This document shows positions 35,724 through 44,896 of a stretch of 64,000 nt of DNA, piece after piece. The position numbers and the translations under genes were made by a program. The stretch's first letter is position 1, and each line of letters begins with the position of its first letter. A model generated the notes under the pieces. That model saw only the letters and a program-made list of their open reading frames with translations, was not told where the DNA came from and did not search any database. This DNA is from Sinomicrobium oceani (GTDB lineage: Bacteria > Bacteroidota > Bacteroidia > Flavobacteriales > Flavobacteriaceae): NCBI RefSeq assembly GCF_900119185.1, contig NZ_FPJE01000020.1, positions 1 to 64,000 of the forward strand. The letters are read 5' to 3'.

Positions 35724-36822
35724 TTATTCTTCCTCCTTCTGGCCCATCATCATGAGATAAGCTTTGAGGAAAGGATCGATCTCCCCGTTCATCACACCAT
35801 CTACATCGGTACTCTCTTTGGCAGTTCTTACGTCCTTCACCAGCTTGTAGGGATGCATGACGTAGTTCCGTATCTGTGAGCCCCATTCGATCTTCATTTT
35901 TCCGGCTTCGATCTCGGCCCTTTTCTCCTGTCTTTTCTTCAGTTCTATTTCATAGAGCTGTGATTTGAGGAGTTGCATGGCCTTGGTCTTATTATCCAGC
36001 TGCGACCGGGTTTCGGAGTTTTCGATGACGATACCGGTAGGGTGGTGGCGCAAACGTACGGCCGTTTCCACCTTGTTGACATTCTGCCCGCCCGCACCGC
36101 TGGAGCGCATGGTCTCGAAGGTAATGTCCGCCGGGTTGATATCGATCTCTATACTGTCGTCGGCCAGGGGGTACACATAGACCGAGGCAAAGGAGGTATG
36201 CCGTTTGGCATTACTGTCAAAAGGCGATATCCGTACAAGCCGATGCACGCCGTTTTCACCTTTCAGCCATCCGAAAGCGTATTCGCCTTCGATCTCCAGG
36301 GTAACGGTCTTGATCCCCGCAACATCACCCGCCTGGTAGTTGAGCTCCCTGATCTTGTATTTCTGGGATTCTGCCCACATCAGGTACATCCGCATCAGCA
36401 TGGAAGCCCAGTCGCAACTTTCTGTTCCGCCTGCACCGGCCGTGATCTGTAATACGGCACTCATGGAATCGCCTTCTTCCGAAAGCATGTTTTTAAATTC
36501 CAGGTGCTCCAGAAGGTCGATCGTACTTTTGTACTGCGCTTCGACTTCTTCGGCTTCCGATTCTCCTTCCCTGTAAAATTCGTACAGGACTTCCAGATCG
36601 GCAGCGAGCGCTTTTGCTTCTTCATAGCCTTCAACCCACTTTTTCTTGCTGCGGAGCGACTGCATCAGGGCTTCGGCTTCCTTGGGATTGTTCCAGAAAT
36701 CGGGGGCAAAGGTTTTTTCTTCTTCGTTTTGTATTTCAATGCGTTTGGCATCGATGTCAAAGATACCTCCTTAACGCGCCAAGGCGTTCCATAAGGCTTT
36801 TCACCTGTTCTGTTGTAACCAT
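35724..36822 (-). CDS. prfB: peptide chain release factor 2, with programmed +1 frameshift
   Basis: Ends translation at UGA and UAA. The gene starts at ATG 36822 and reads [21 protein letters not shown], then meets an in-frame TGA at 36759-36757; skipping one base gives [11 protein letters not shown] and the rest, 365 residues in all. The SPF codon-recognition motif ([11 protein letters not shown]) and the catalytic GGQ ([13 protein letters not shown]) are present, so it is RF2 rather than RF1. A simple frame call would miss the first 21 codons and start too late. It is divergent from the 797-residue metalloprotease gene. Confidence 0.95.
36757..36771 (-). promoter_or_regulatory. prfB autoregulatory frameshift site
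   Basis: On the minus strand AGGAGG (36771-36766), TAT, CTT (36762-36760), TGA (36759-36757), C. This is the classical arrangement: an internal Shine-Dalgarno-like sequence three bases before CTT and a slow UGA stop that RF2 itself reads. Low RF2 favours the +1 slip. Confidence 0.93.
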
Positions 36823-36939
36823 AAATTATGAGTCTGTTCCTGCCCTGAACGGACAGGGCGGTTTTCAGGCAAAAATACTATTTACGCGGAGCAGTAAAAA
36901 TTATTTATCATAAATTTATAGTCTAAACCAACGACCTGC

Positions 36940-39333
36940 ATGAAAAAGACCATACTCTTCGCCCTGCTGCTCTCGGCAGGTGTGATGTACGCACAATTTC
37001 CCGACAAAAAGAAAGACCTGAAAAAATTTACCGGCTATTTCGATTTCTATTATGACGATGAGGAAGGAAAGATATACCTGGAAGTTGATAAGACAGATAC
37101 CGAATTTCTCTATGTCTATTCCCTCAGTCAGGGGGTGGGCAGTAACGATATCGGCCTGGACCGCGGGCAGCTCGGGAACGAACAGGTCGTCTACTTCAGG
37201 AAGGAAGGGAACAAACTGCTGCTCGTTCAACCCAATATGAAATACCGGGCAGTGACAGAAAACAATACCGAAAAACGTTCGGTAGAAGAGGCCTTTGCCA
37301 AATCGGTATTGTTCGGTTTTGATATCAAAGCCAGGCAAAAAGACAGTTATATCATCGATTTTACCGATTTTTTGCTGCGCGATGCTCACGGCGTGGCCGC
37401 CAGGCTGAAACAGAAAAAGCAGGGTACGTATAAGCTGGACAAGGGCAGAAGTGCCCTGGCTATGGAGCGAACCAAATCGTTTCCCGAAAACTCCGAGTTC
37501 GAAGCTTTACTGACCTTCGAAGGAGAGCCCCGGGGTAAGGAAATACGCGCTGTGGTTCCGGATGCCAGGCTCGTTTCGGTCGTGCAGCATCATTCTTTCG
37601 TGGCTTTACCGGATGACGGGTACACCCCGAGAATGTTTATTCCGGGTAGTGGCCTGAATTTTATTTCGTTTTACGATTACGCTTCCCCTGTTTTTGAGCC
37701 TATGCTCAAGATGTATATCGCCCGGCACCGCCTTCGGAAAAAGGACCCGGAGTCACCTGTTAGTGAAGCCGTAAAGCCGATAGTGTATTATCTCGATCCC
37801 GGAACCCCGGAACCCGTGCGCGCTGCGCTTCTCGAAGGCGGGCGGTGGTGGAACCAGGCTTTTGAAAGTGCCGGATATAAAAATGCCTTCCGGATGGAAA
37901 TACTTCCCGAAGATGCCGATCCGATGGACGTGAGGTATAATGTAGTACAGTGGGTACACCGTTCCACGCGGGGATGGAGTTACGGAGCCAGTGTACGTGA
38001 TCCGCGTACCGGGGAGATCATCAAAGGGCATGTGAGCCTGGGGAGCCTGCGTATCCGCCAGGATTTCCTCATCGCCCAGGCCCTGATGAACAAACCTTTC
38101 GAAACACGGGACGATAATCATGAAGCCATGCTCGGTATGGCCCTGGCCCGGATACGCCAGTTGTCGGCGCATGAAATAGGACATACCCTGGGATTTGCCC
38201 ATAATTTTTCGGCCAGTATCAGTGACAGGGCTTCCGTGATGGATTATCCGCATCCGCTGATTACCCTTAAAAACGGACAACCCGACCTTTCCGGGGCCTA
38301 TGCCGCCGGAATAGGGGCCTGGGACAAGGTTACCGTTGCTTATGCATATTCCGATTTTAAGCTGGGAACGGACGAAAAAGCAGCACTTCGTGAGATCCTC
38401 AAAAAGGCCCGCCAACAGGGATTGCGGTATATTTCCGATGCCGATGCACGTGCACCGGGCGGGGCCCATGCCTATGCCCATTTGTGGGACAGCGGGAAAG
38501 ACCCGGCCACGGAACTGGACCGTATGTTAGAGGTAAGAGCTGTTGCTATCCGGAACTTTTCGGCCGATAATATACGGGAAGGTGAAGCTTATTCTGTACT
38601 GGAAGACGTATTTGCACCCCTGTACTTCTTACATCGTTACCAGGCCGAAGCAGCTACCAAGGTGATCGGGGGGCTCGATTATAACTATGCCGTAAAGGGT
38701 GACGGACAAATGGTCACCAAAACGGTTGATAAGGCGATGCAGGAAAAAGCACTGGCTGCCGTATTGAAGACGCTTTCTGCCGAAACCCTTGCCATCCCGA
38801 AGGACAAACTGGAGTTGTTTCCACCCCGGGCAAAAGGATATCCGCGTACCCGGGAATCTTTTTCCGGAAAAACAGGGGTCGCTTTTGATGCCCTCGGTGC
38901 CGCAGAAACTGCTGCCGATTTTACGCTGTCCTTGCTGTTGCACCCGGAACGGGCCTCGCGACTGGTACAACAAAAGGCGCTTCACGCGGAGTTGCCCGGG
39001 CTGGAGGAAGTGCTGGATGCATTGTGGAAAGCCACTTTCAGAAAAAAGTTTAAGGACCCTTACCTGGACGAAGTCCGGCAGATGATCAATTTTCGGGTAC
39101 TTTATTACCTGATGTATCTGGCGAATACCGCAAATGCCTATCCGCAGGTCAATGCCATCGCTATGGATAGACTTACGGCTATACGCGAATGGTTTTCGGG
39201 GCGAACCGGGATGTATGAAGCCGAATTAGCAGAGCGAATAGACCGTTTTATGGAAAGGCCTGAGACCTTTGAGGAACTTCCGGTATCCGAAATACCCGAC
39301 GGTTCCCCGATAGGAACGGACTGTACGGATTAA
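36940..39333 (+). CDS. exported zinc metalloprotease (DUF5117/DUF5118 type)
   Basis: A 797-residue protein with a signal peptide (residues 1-18, ending GVMYAQ). The zinc motif HEIGHTLGFAHNF begins at residue 411, an HExxHxxGxxH metzincin pattern, and is followed by SVMDYPHP, which resembles the Met-turn. Upstream are beta-rich domains (DFYYDDEEGKIYLEV, LPDDGYTPRMF) typical of the DUF5117/DUF5118 family, frequent in Bacteroidota. It probably acts in the periplasm or outside the cell on unknown proteins. Its stop overlaps that of the convergent M28 gene by four bases. Confidence 0.9.
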   Translation: MKKTILFALLLSAGVMYAQFPDKKKDLKKFTGYFDFYYDDEEGKIYLEVDKTDTEFLYVYSLSQGVGSNDIGLDRGQLGNEQVVYFRKEGNKLLLVQPNMKYRAVTENNTEKRSVEEAFAKSVLFGFDIKARQKDSYIIDFTDFLLRDAHGVAARLKQKKQGTYKLDKGRSALAMERTKSFPENSEFEALLTFEGEPRGKEIRAVVPDARLVSVVQHHSFVALPDDGYTPRMFIPGSGLNFISFYDYASPVFEPMLKMYIARHRLRKKDPESPVSEAVKPIVYYLDPGTPEPVRAALLEGGRWWNQAFESAGYKNAFRMEILPEDADPMDVRYNVVQWVHRSTRGWSYGASVRDPRTGEIIKGHVSLGSLRIRQDFLIAQALMNKPFETRDDNHEAMLGMALARIRQLSAHEIGHTLGFAHNFSASISDRASVMDYPHPLITLKNGQPDLSGAYAAGIGAWDKVTVAYAYSDFKLGTDEKAALREILKKARQQGLRYISDADARAPGGAHAYAHLWDSGKDPATELDRMLEVRAVAIRNFSADNIREGEAYSVLEDVFAPLYFLHRYQAEAATKVIGGLDYNYAVKGDGQMVTKTVDKAMQEKALAAVLKTLSAETLAIPKDKLELFPPRAKGYPRTRESFSGKTGVAFDALGAAETAADFTLSLLLHPERASRLVQQKALHAELPGLEEVLDALWKATFRKKFKDPYLDEVRQMINFRVLYYLMYLANTANAYPQVNAIAMDRLTAIREWFSGRTGMYEAELAERIDRFMERPETFEELPVSEIPDGSPIGTDCTD

Positions 39334-40670
39334 TTGCGGAAAGTTTCCGACGGGAATACCACCACACTTTCATGGCCGTCTTTACCGACGGCAGCTACGC
39401 CGAAATAGAAATTATCCACAACAACCCCTTCGAGGGTAAAATGGTCGGTATCGCCTACAAAACGACTGAATTCCCATTGTGGCGAGGTGGTGTAACGCCA
39501 GTATATGATGTAACCTTTTACGTCGGGGTCATCGACTTTGTCCCATTGGAGTTTTACGGCTGCTTCCACGCCTCCTCCTATGGCTACCCTGGCAGGCGCG
39601 GGGGGTGCCCATGCAAGAGCAGCCAGGTTGATCGCATTGACTGCGGTGAGTTTGCGGGCATAGCCGAAGTTTACGCCTGCTACGACATCGCCGTAAGCGA
39701 TACCGTTTTCGGTACGGATATCCTGGTGTTGTCTGTTGTAGTTTTCATGGGCTTCCATAATACGAACCCCGGCATACCCCAGGTCGTTGAAGGGACGATG
39801 GTGCCCTCCGCGGCCGAAACGGTCCAGGCGGTAGACCATCATGGGGTTCATTTCGGGCATATATGTTTTTACGGTTTTATGAATATAGCGGGCGAGTTGC
39901 CTGGAGATACCATCCACTTCGCCACCGTAAAAGCGCCGCCTTTTTCGTTGTTCTTCGGTTTCCGTGGGCGGAACCGGCTCGGAAAAGATACGGAATGTAC
40001 GGTTGTCGATGATACCGTCCACCCCTTCGATATTACCAATCATGTCGTTGTTGAAAATCCCGACAATATCCCATTGATGTTCTCTGGCGTATTCCGCAAG
40101 TCCCTGACCTCCGAAAAGTCCCTGCTCTTCTCCGGAGAGGCCCACATACACAATGCTGCTCTCAAACCGGTATCCGGACAGTACTCTTGCCGCTTCTATG
40201 GTTCCGGCCATACCGCTGGCATTGTCGTTGGCCCCGGGAGCATCGGTAGTAAAGTCGGTAGCATCGGAAGCCCTGGAATCGATGTCCCCGCTCATGATGA
40301 TATACCGGTTCGGGTACCTGCTGCCTTTCTGAACGGCTACTACATTGACCACCCATGCTTTATGCGGAATGCGGCTGCCATCCCCGGGTGTGACGAGGTC
40401 TTTCTGGTAAAATACGTCCAGGCAACCGTTACATCCTTCGGATATCTTGTCGAATTCGTTTTTAATCCATCGTCTTGCCGCACCTATACCCCGGGTTTCG
40501 GAAACGGTATCGCTAAAGGTGTTGCGCGTACCGAAACCTGCGAGTGTCCGGATATCCTTTTCTATTCTTTCGGCAGATATACGGTTTGTAATATCATAGA
40601 TCCGGGTATCGGTTTGTCCGGAGACCAGAACAAAAGAAAATATAAGGATCAGGGATAATTGAATTTTCAT
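39330..40670 (-). CDS. exported M28-family aminopeptidase with C-terminal fibronectin-like domain
   Basis: A 446-residue protein with a signal peptide (residues 1-18, ending LVSGQ). The M28 zinc ligands appear as IIMSGDIDSRASDATDF near residue 125, PGANDNASGMAGTIEAARVL near residue 144, YVGLSGEEQGLFGGQGLAE near residue 173 and FNNDMIGN near residue 200, with HHRPFNDLGY later. After about residue 350 a fibronectin type III-like domain follows (LQWDKVDDPDVKGYIIYWR). One expected His in the first motif reads Asp-Ile-Asp, so ligand usage may differ. Convergent overlap with the 797-residue protease gene. Confidence 0.87.
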   Translation of the reverse strand: MKIQLSLILIFSFVLVSGQTDTRIYDITNRISAERIEKDIRTLAGFGTRNTFSDTVSETRGIGAARRWIKNEFDKISEGCNGCLDVFYQKDLVTPGDGSRIPHKAWVVNVVAVQKGSRYPNRYIIMSGDIDSRASDATDFTTDAPGANDNASGMAGTIEAARVLSGYRFESSIVYVGLSGEEQGLFGGQGLAEYAREHQWDIVGIFNNDMIGNIEGVDGIIDNRTFRIFSEPVPPTETEEQRKRRRFYGGEVDGISRQLARYIHKTVKTYMPEMNPMMVYRLDRFGRGGHHRPFNDLGYAGVRIMEAHENYNRQHQDIRTENGIAYGDVVAGVNFGYARKLTAVNAINLAALAWAPPAPARVAIGGGVEAAVKLQWDKVDDPDVKGYIIYWRYTTSPQWEFSRFVGDTDHFTLEGVVVDNFYFGVAAVGKDGHESVVVFPSETFRN

Positions 40671-40719
40671 AGGGTTGTATTTGGTTTTTGTGAAAATCGG
40701 TTTGTTTATACTGAGAATA

Positions 40720-40741
40720 CCTGAAAAGGCATCTTTTCAGG
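40720..40741. repeat. perfect hairpin upstream of the M28 gene
   Basis: CCTGAAAA (40720-40727) and TTTTCAGG (40734-40741) with a 6-base loop, in the 5' region of the M28 gene. No T run; possibly an operator or leader structure. Confidence 0.45.
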
Positions 40742-40755
40742 CCTTCTAAGATACT

Positions 40756-40886
40756 AAATATAACCCGTTGTGCATTGTTTACGTCATGTTAATAGCGTCT
40801 CGAAACATTTCCTGCTGTCCGTAAAAATCCTTCGACAGGGCTCAGGATGACGTCTTTCTAACTATAATGCACAACGGGTTAAATAT
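40756..40886. mobile_element. MITE-like element with 15-base inverted ends and 6-base target duplication
   Basis: AACCCGTTGTGCATT (40762-40776) is repeated perfectly in inverse at 40866-40880, and AAATAT flanks both outer ends (40756-40761 and 40881-40886), as a target-site duplication would. Inside, ACGTCAT (40781-40787) pairs with ATGACGT (40847-40853), and a REP-like CCTTCGACAGGGCTCAGG starts at 40829. No coding capacity is present, so movement would need a transposase elsewhere. It fills much of the 299 bases between the M28 and GNAT genes. Confidence 0.7.
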
Positions 40887-40969
40887 AGAAAAAACTTTGG
40901 TGCGAAACCGCAGCCCCTGTATATGGAGCGAATTTCTATCGGTATCTTAGACCGTGTTCCGGGAACGGA

Positions 40970-41443
40970 CTAAAGGGGTTTTTTCATCCGGAAGTTGCGG
41001 AGTTCGATGCCATGCAACTCAACGGTTTGTGCGCTGACCACCCGGAATCCCTGTTGTTCAAAGAAAGGCCGGGCCGTTTTGCTCACATTGGCAGTGATTT
41101 CGGACGCCTGGTTTTTACGGGCTTCATTTTCGGTGAACCCGTAAAGCACCCGGGCAATACCCATACGCTGAAAGTCGCGATGCACAAACAGAAGATCGAT
41201 ATGATTGTTATTTTGCAGGGTACAAAAACCGACAATTTTTTTCCGGTACACGGCAATACTTATGTATGATGTAGCCGGGATCTCTTTCCAGCGTTTTTTA
41301 TTCCGGATACCCGAAGCCCAGGCTTTGCATTGCGCTTCGGTATAATCTCTGCGACCTACGGAAAGTATGGTGTCGGAGAACAATTGCTGCATTTCGGGAA
41401 TATCGTCCGGCGTCCCCGGTCTAAATACGATGTCGGGAATCAT
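40970..41443 (-). CDS. GNAT-family N-acetyltransferase
   Basis: A 157-residue acetyltransferase with the GNAT fold: IVFRPGTPDDIPEMQQLF at the start, the beta strand KIVGFCTLQNNNHIDLLFV near residue 70, and the acetyl-CoA loop RDFQRMGIARVLYGF near residue 94. The C-terminus has ARPFFEQQGFRVV, the usual end of the fold. The substrate is unknown. It is read in the same direction as fahA but separated from it by a terminator. Confidence 0.9.
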   Translation of the reverse strand: MIPDIVFRPGTPDDIPEMQQLFSDTILSVGRRDYTEAQCKAWASGIRNKKRWKEIPATSYISIAVYRKKIVGFCTLQNNNHIDLLFVHRDFQRMGIARVLYGFTENEARKNQASEITANVSKTARPFFEQQGFRVVSAQTVELHGIELRNFRMKKPL

Positions 41444-41454
41444 AAGCAGTGCGA

Positions 41455-41498
41455 TAAAAAACGGGCATGCCTGTACGTTGTCTTATGAGGTATGCCCG
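41455..41498 (-). terminator. terminator after fahA
   Basis: On the minus strand CGGGCATACCT (41498-41488) pairs with AGGCATGCCCG (41472-41462), one mismatch, followed by TTTTTT (41461-41456). Confidence 0.85.
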
Positions 41499-41541
41499 AT
41501 GATACGGTGACTAAAGTCCGGGGTTGAGGTCCGGAACTTCC

Positions 41542-42831
41542 TTATTTTTTCTTCTGAACCGGTGCCGGGAGTAGCCTGGTAGAGACTTCCCCGAACCCTA
41601 TCCGCACGTTTTCGTTGCTGCAGTATCCTTTCATGGTAACGGTGTCTCCGTCTTCGATAAAACTCCTTTCCGAACCGTCTTTCATCCGCAGGGGTTTTTT
41701 GCCTCCCCAGCTGAGTTCCAGCATAGAACCATAGCTGTCCGGTGTAGCGCCGGAAATGGTGCCACTTCCCATCATGTCCCCGGAGATCACGTTACAACCG
41801 TTTACCGTATGGTGGGCGAGTTGTTGTGCCATGGTCCAGTACATATATTTGAAGTTACTCCTGGAAACAATAACGGATTCGCCGTTTTCCGGAGTGAGGC
41901 TTACTTCCAGGTGAATGTCGAAACTCTTTTTGCCCTCGTACTGCAGGTATGGCAGCGGGTCGGGTTCTTGTTTCGGGCCTTGTACACGGAAGGGTTCGAG
42001 AGCATCCATGGTAACGATCCATGGCGAAATGGAAGAGGCGAAATTCTTGGCCAGGAAAGGTCCGAGCGGTACGTATTCCCATTTCTGGATATCGCGTGCA
42101 CTCCAGTCGTTAAAAAGCACCATCCCGAAAATATAGTCTTCCGCTTCATCAACGGGTATAGGCTCCCCCAACTGATTGGCATCCGTAGTGATGAAAGCCA
42201 TTTCCAGTTCGAAATCCACCCGTTGCGAGGGGCCGAAAACCGGCGTGTCTTCACCCGGTGGCAGGGTTTGTCCCAAAGGACGTCGTACGGGGATACCGGA
42301 AGGGACGATAGACGAACTTCTTCCGTGATACCCTACCGGGATATGCAGCCAGTTGGGCAAAAGGGCATGGTCCGGATCGCGGAACATCTTTCCTACATTG
42401 GTCGCATGTTCCTTACTGCTGTAAAAATCCGTATAATCCCCGATCTGTACCGGGAGCTGCATTTCGATCTCATCCATGGTGAAGAGCACTATGCGTTTGT
42501 GTTCTTCGTTACCCTGTAATTTGGGGTTGTTTATATCGAATAACTCGGCGATACGGTTACGCACCAGTCGCCAGGTTTTTTTTCCGTCAGATATAAAGTC
42601 GTTCAGGCTGTCCTGTAAAAAAATGTCGTCTGTAAGCGGAATGCCCTCAAAATAACCGAGCTGATGCAGGGCCCCGAGGTCTATAGCCGTATTTCCTATC
42701 CGGGTTCCGATCGTAATAACATCGTCCCGGGTGAGAAAAACACCGAAAGGGATGTTCTGTATAGGGAAGTCAGAATCCTTGTCCACCTGAATCCAGGATT
42801 TTCTCTGCGGGTCGTTCGCGGTGATAGGCAT
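41542..42831 (-). CDS. fahA: fumarylacetoacetase
   Basis: A 429-residue enzyme that hydrolyses fumarylacetoacetate to fumarate and acetoacetate, the last step of tyrosine breakdown. Family segments are FPIQNIPFGVFLTRDDV at the start, MFRDPDHALLPNWLHIPVGY near residue 147, VDFELEMAFITTDANQLG near residue 205 with metal-binding acids, LFNDWSARDIQKWEYVPLGP near residue 233, and the closing LSWGGKKPLRMKDG. The length matches the eukaryote-type enzyme rather than the short bacterial hydrolases. The other genes of the pathway are not in the window. It is divergent from glyA. Confidence 0.94.
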   Translation of the reverse strand: MPITANDPQRKSWIQVDKDSDFPIQNIPFGVFLTRDDVITIGTRIGNTAIDLGALHQLGYFEGIPLTDDIFLQDSLNDFISDGKKTWRLVRNRIAELFDINNPKLQGNEEHKRIVLFTMDEIEMQLPVQIGDYTDFYSSKEHATNVGKMFRDPDHALLPNWLHIPVGYHGRSSSIVPSGIPVRRPLGQTLPPGEDTPVFGPSQRVDFELEMAFITTDANQLGEPIPVDEAEDYIFGMVLFNDWSARDIQKWEYVPLGPFLAKNFASSISPWIVTMDALEPFRVQGPKQEPDPLPYLQYEGKKSFDIHLEVSLTPENGESVIVSRSNFKYMYWTMAQQLAHHTVNGCNVISGDMMGSGTISGATPDSYGSMLELSWGGKKPLRMKDGSERSFIEDGDTVTMKGYCSNENVRIGFGEVSTRLLPAPVQKKK

Positions 42832-42868
42832 AATAAAATTGTTAATTTATGTTTGATAAAATTGTACT

Positions 42869-42899
42869 CAAAGATATTATTTTCGACCAATTTACCGAA
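42869..42899 (-). promoter_or_regulatory. promoter of fahA
   Basis: TTC (42899-42897), 20 bases, then TATCTTTG (42876-42869), an exact TAnnTTTG; the ATG is 38 bases on. Confidence 0.6.
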
Positions 42900-43065
42900 T
42901 GTATTTGTTATTTTTGGCATTTCTTTGAGAAAGTTGTTTCGAACGTGGCGGATTAACCGTAAAATCCTGTTTTCACGGACGGAAAGCCAGGTGCTACCGG
43001 CCTGCACAGCGTAGCGGGAAACAACGCCACCGGACACAGATTATTGAACTTTGAACTTAAAAATA

Positions 43066-44337
43066 ATGCAACGAGACGAACAGATTTTTGAACTGATTGA
43101 AGCCGAAAAGGAGCGCCAGTTACACGGGCTGGAACTGATAGCATCGGAAAACTTTGTAAGCGAGCAGGTTATGGAAGCAGCCGGTTCGGTACTGACCAAT
43201 AAGTACGCAGAAGGGTATCCCGGAAAGCGGTATTATGGCGGATGCGAAGTTGTAGATGAGGTAGAAAATGTAGCTATCGAAAGAGCCAAGGCCCTGTTTG
43301 GTGCGGAGTGGGTAAATGTACAGCCGCACAGCGGGTCCCAGGCCAACACTGCAGTATATCACGCCTGTTTGAATCCGGGTGATAAAATCCTCGGTTTCGA
43401 CCTGTCTCACGGCGGACACCTTACACACGGATCTCCCGTAAACTTTTCCGGAAAGCTGTACAACCCTGTATTCTACGGGGTGGATGAAGAAACCGGAATG
43501 CTCAATTACGATAAGATCCAGGACATAGCGAAGAAGGAGCAGCCTAAACTTATCATTGCCGGGGCTTCCGCATATTCCAGGGACATCGACTTTAAGCGTT
43601 TTCGCCAGATTGCAGACAGCGTTGGCGCTGTACTGTTTGCCGATATCTCGCATCCTGCGGGGCTTATTGCCAAAGGGATACTCAGCGATCCTATTCCGCA
43701 TTGTCATATCGTAACGACCACAACCCATAAAACGCTTCGCGGTCCGAGAGGAGGTATGATCATGATGGGGAAAGATTTCGAGAACCCGTTTGGGATTACC
43801 CTCAAAAACGGAAAACCGAGAATGATGTCTTCATTGCTGGACAGTGCCGTATTCCCGGGGAACCAGGGTGGTCCGCTGGAACATATTATTGCCGCCAAAG
43901 CCGTAGCTTACGGAGAAGCGCTCACCGATGAGTTTCTGCACTATGCACTGCAGGTCAGGAAAAATGCACAGACCATGGCCAAACTTTTTGTAGAAAAAGG
44001 ATATAAGGTCATCAGCGGAGGTACGGATAACCACATGATGCTGATCGATCTGCGAAACAAGGATATTTCCGGTAAAGAAGCCGAAGAGGCACTGGTAAAA
44101 GCCGATATCACGGTAAACAAGAATATGGTTCCGTTTGACGATAAATCTCCTTTCGTAACTTCCGGTATCCGCATCGGAGCTTCTGCCATTACCACAAGAG
44201 GACTGAAAGAAGAGGAGGTAAAAACGGTTGTGGAGCTGATCGATGAAGTGATCACTAACCATACGGACGATGCCGTTCTCGAAAGCGTAAAAGAAAAAGT
44301 AAACGACCTGATGAAGACCCGGCCATTGTTTCAATGA
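43066..44337 (+). CDS. glyA: serine hydroxymethyltransferase
   Basis: A 423-residue PLP enzyme that converts serine and tetrahydrofolate to glycine and methylene-tetrahydrofolate. Typical segments are [20 protein letters not shown] near residue 20, [20 protein letters not shown] near residue 44, the [12 protein letters not shown] segment near residue 121, and [15 protein letters not shown] near residue 225 with the Schiff-base Lys. Length is normal. An in-frame TTG at 43051 precedes the ATG at 43066; the ATG begins [11 protein letters not shown] like homologues. A terminator follows. Confidence 0.96.
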   Translation: MQRDEQIFELIEAEKERQLHGLELIASENFVSEQVMEAAGSVLTNKYAEGYPGKRYYGGCEVVDEVENVAIERAKALFGAEWVNVQPHSGSQANTAVYHACLNPGDKILGFDLSHGGHLTHGSPVNFSGKLYNPVFYGVDEETGMLNYDKIQDIAKKEQPKLIIAGASAYSRDIDFKRFRQIADSVGAVLFADISHPAGLIAKGILSDPIPHCHIVTTTTHKTLRGPRGGMIMMGKDFENPFGITLKNGKPRMMSSLLDSAVFPGNQGGPLEHIIAAKAVAYGEALTDEFLHYALQVRKNAQTMAKLFVEKGYKVISGGTDNHMMLIDLRNKDISGKEAEEALVKADITVNKNMVPFDDKSPFVTSGIRIGASAITTRGLKEEEVKTVVELIDEVITNHTDDAVLESVKEKVNDLMKTRPLFQ

Positions 44338-44359
44338 TAACCGGTTGTATGATGTTATA

Positions 44360-44393
44360 AAAAAAGAAGCCTCTGACGGGGGCTTCTTTTTTT
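44360..44393 (+). terminator. terminator after glyA
   Basis: AAGAAGCC (from 44364) pairs with GGCTTCTT (from 44381), followed by a T run to 44393. Confidence 0.9.
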
Positions 44394-44896
44394 ATGTGAT
44401 ATGAGCGTTGTGTACGCGTATATGGTGTTGATACTTAGTTTTTTACTTTTCTTTGAACTTTAAATTATCGTGAATTTCCGGTTTTCCGGAAATATTTTCT
44501 TGTTTTTTATGGTGATTATATCTAATATTACAGTCCCGAATTTAACATGATTTTTAACTTCTTTTATGGTGTTGTACTCAGATCTGTTATTAACCTGATA
44601 AAAAGTGCCGGTGAAATAAAAATTACTTTTTTAACCTCCTCCTGATTACATAAAACCTGTATGTTTTACAGGTACCTGAAAATTCCCCCACCAAATATTT
44701 TTAAGCCTTTACCGTATAAGGGGTAAGGAGATACGTCTATGCCTGTCTCCGGGCACAGGTCTTTTCTCTCCCCCCGGTTTAAGGAACAGTATTATCGTAT
44801 ACAAACATTCGGATGGTATTACAGTACCTTACGATGTGTTTTGTGATATGGGTTTATTTTTCGATTTGATGCTTTGAACCAAAATAAAACAGTAGA
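44394..44896. other. AT-rich non-coding stretch before the accessory cluster
   Basis: About 500 bases without a credible reading frame. CCTGTATGTTTTACAGG (near 44657) is a small inverted repeat. The promoter of the following gene should lie near its 3' end but I see no clear consensus. It marks the change from housekeeping to accessory genes. Confidence 0.5.

Noticed and set aside
43045-43052. GAACTTTG as a glyA promoter
   Set aside because: Only TTTG fits well and no TTG box is found at the usual distance.
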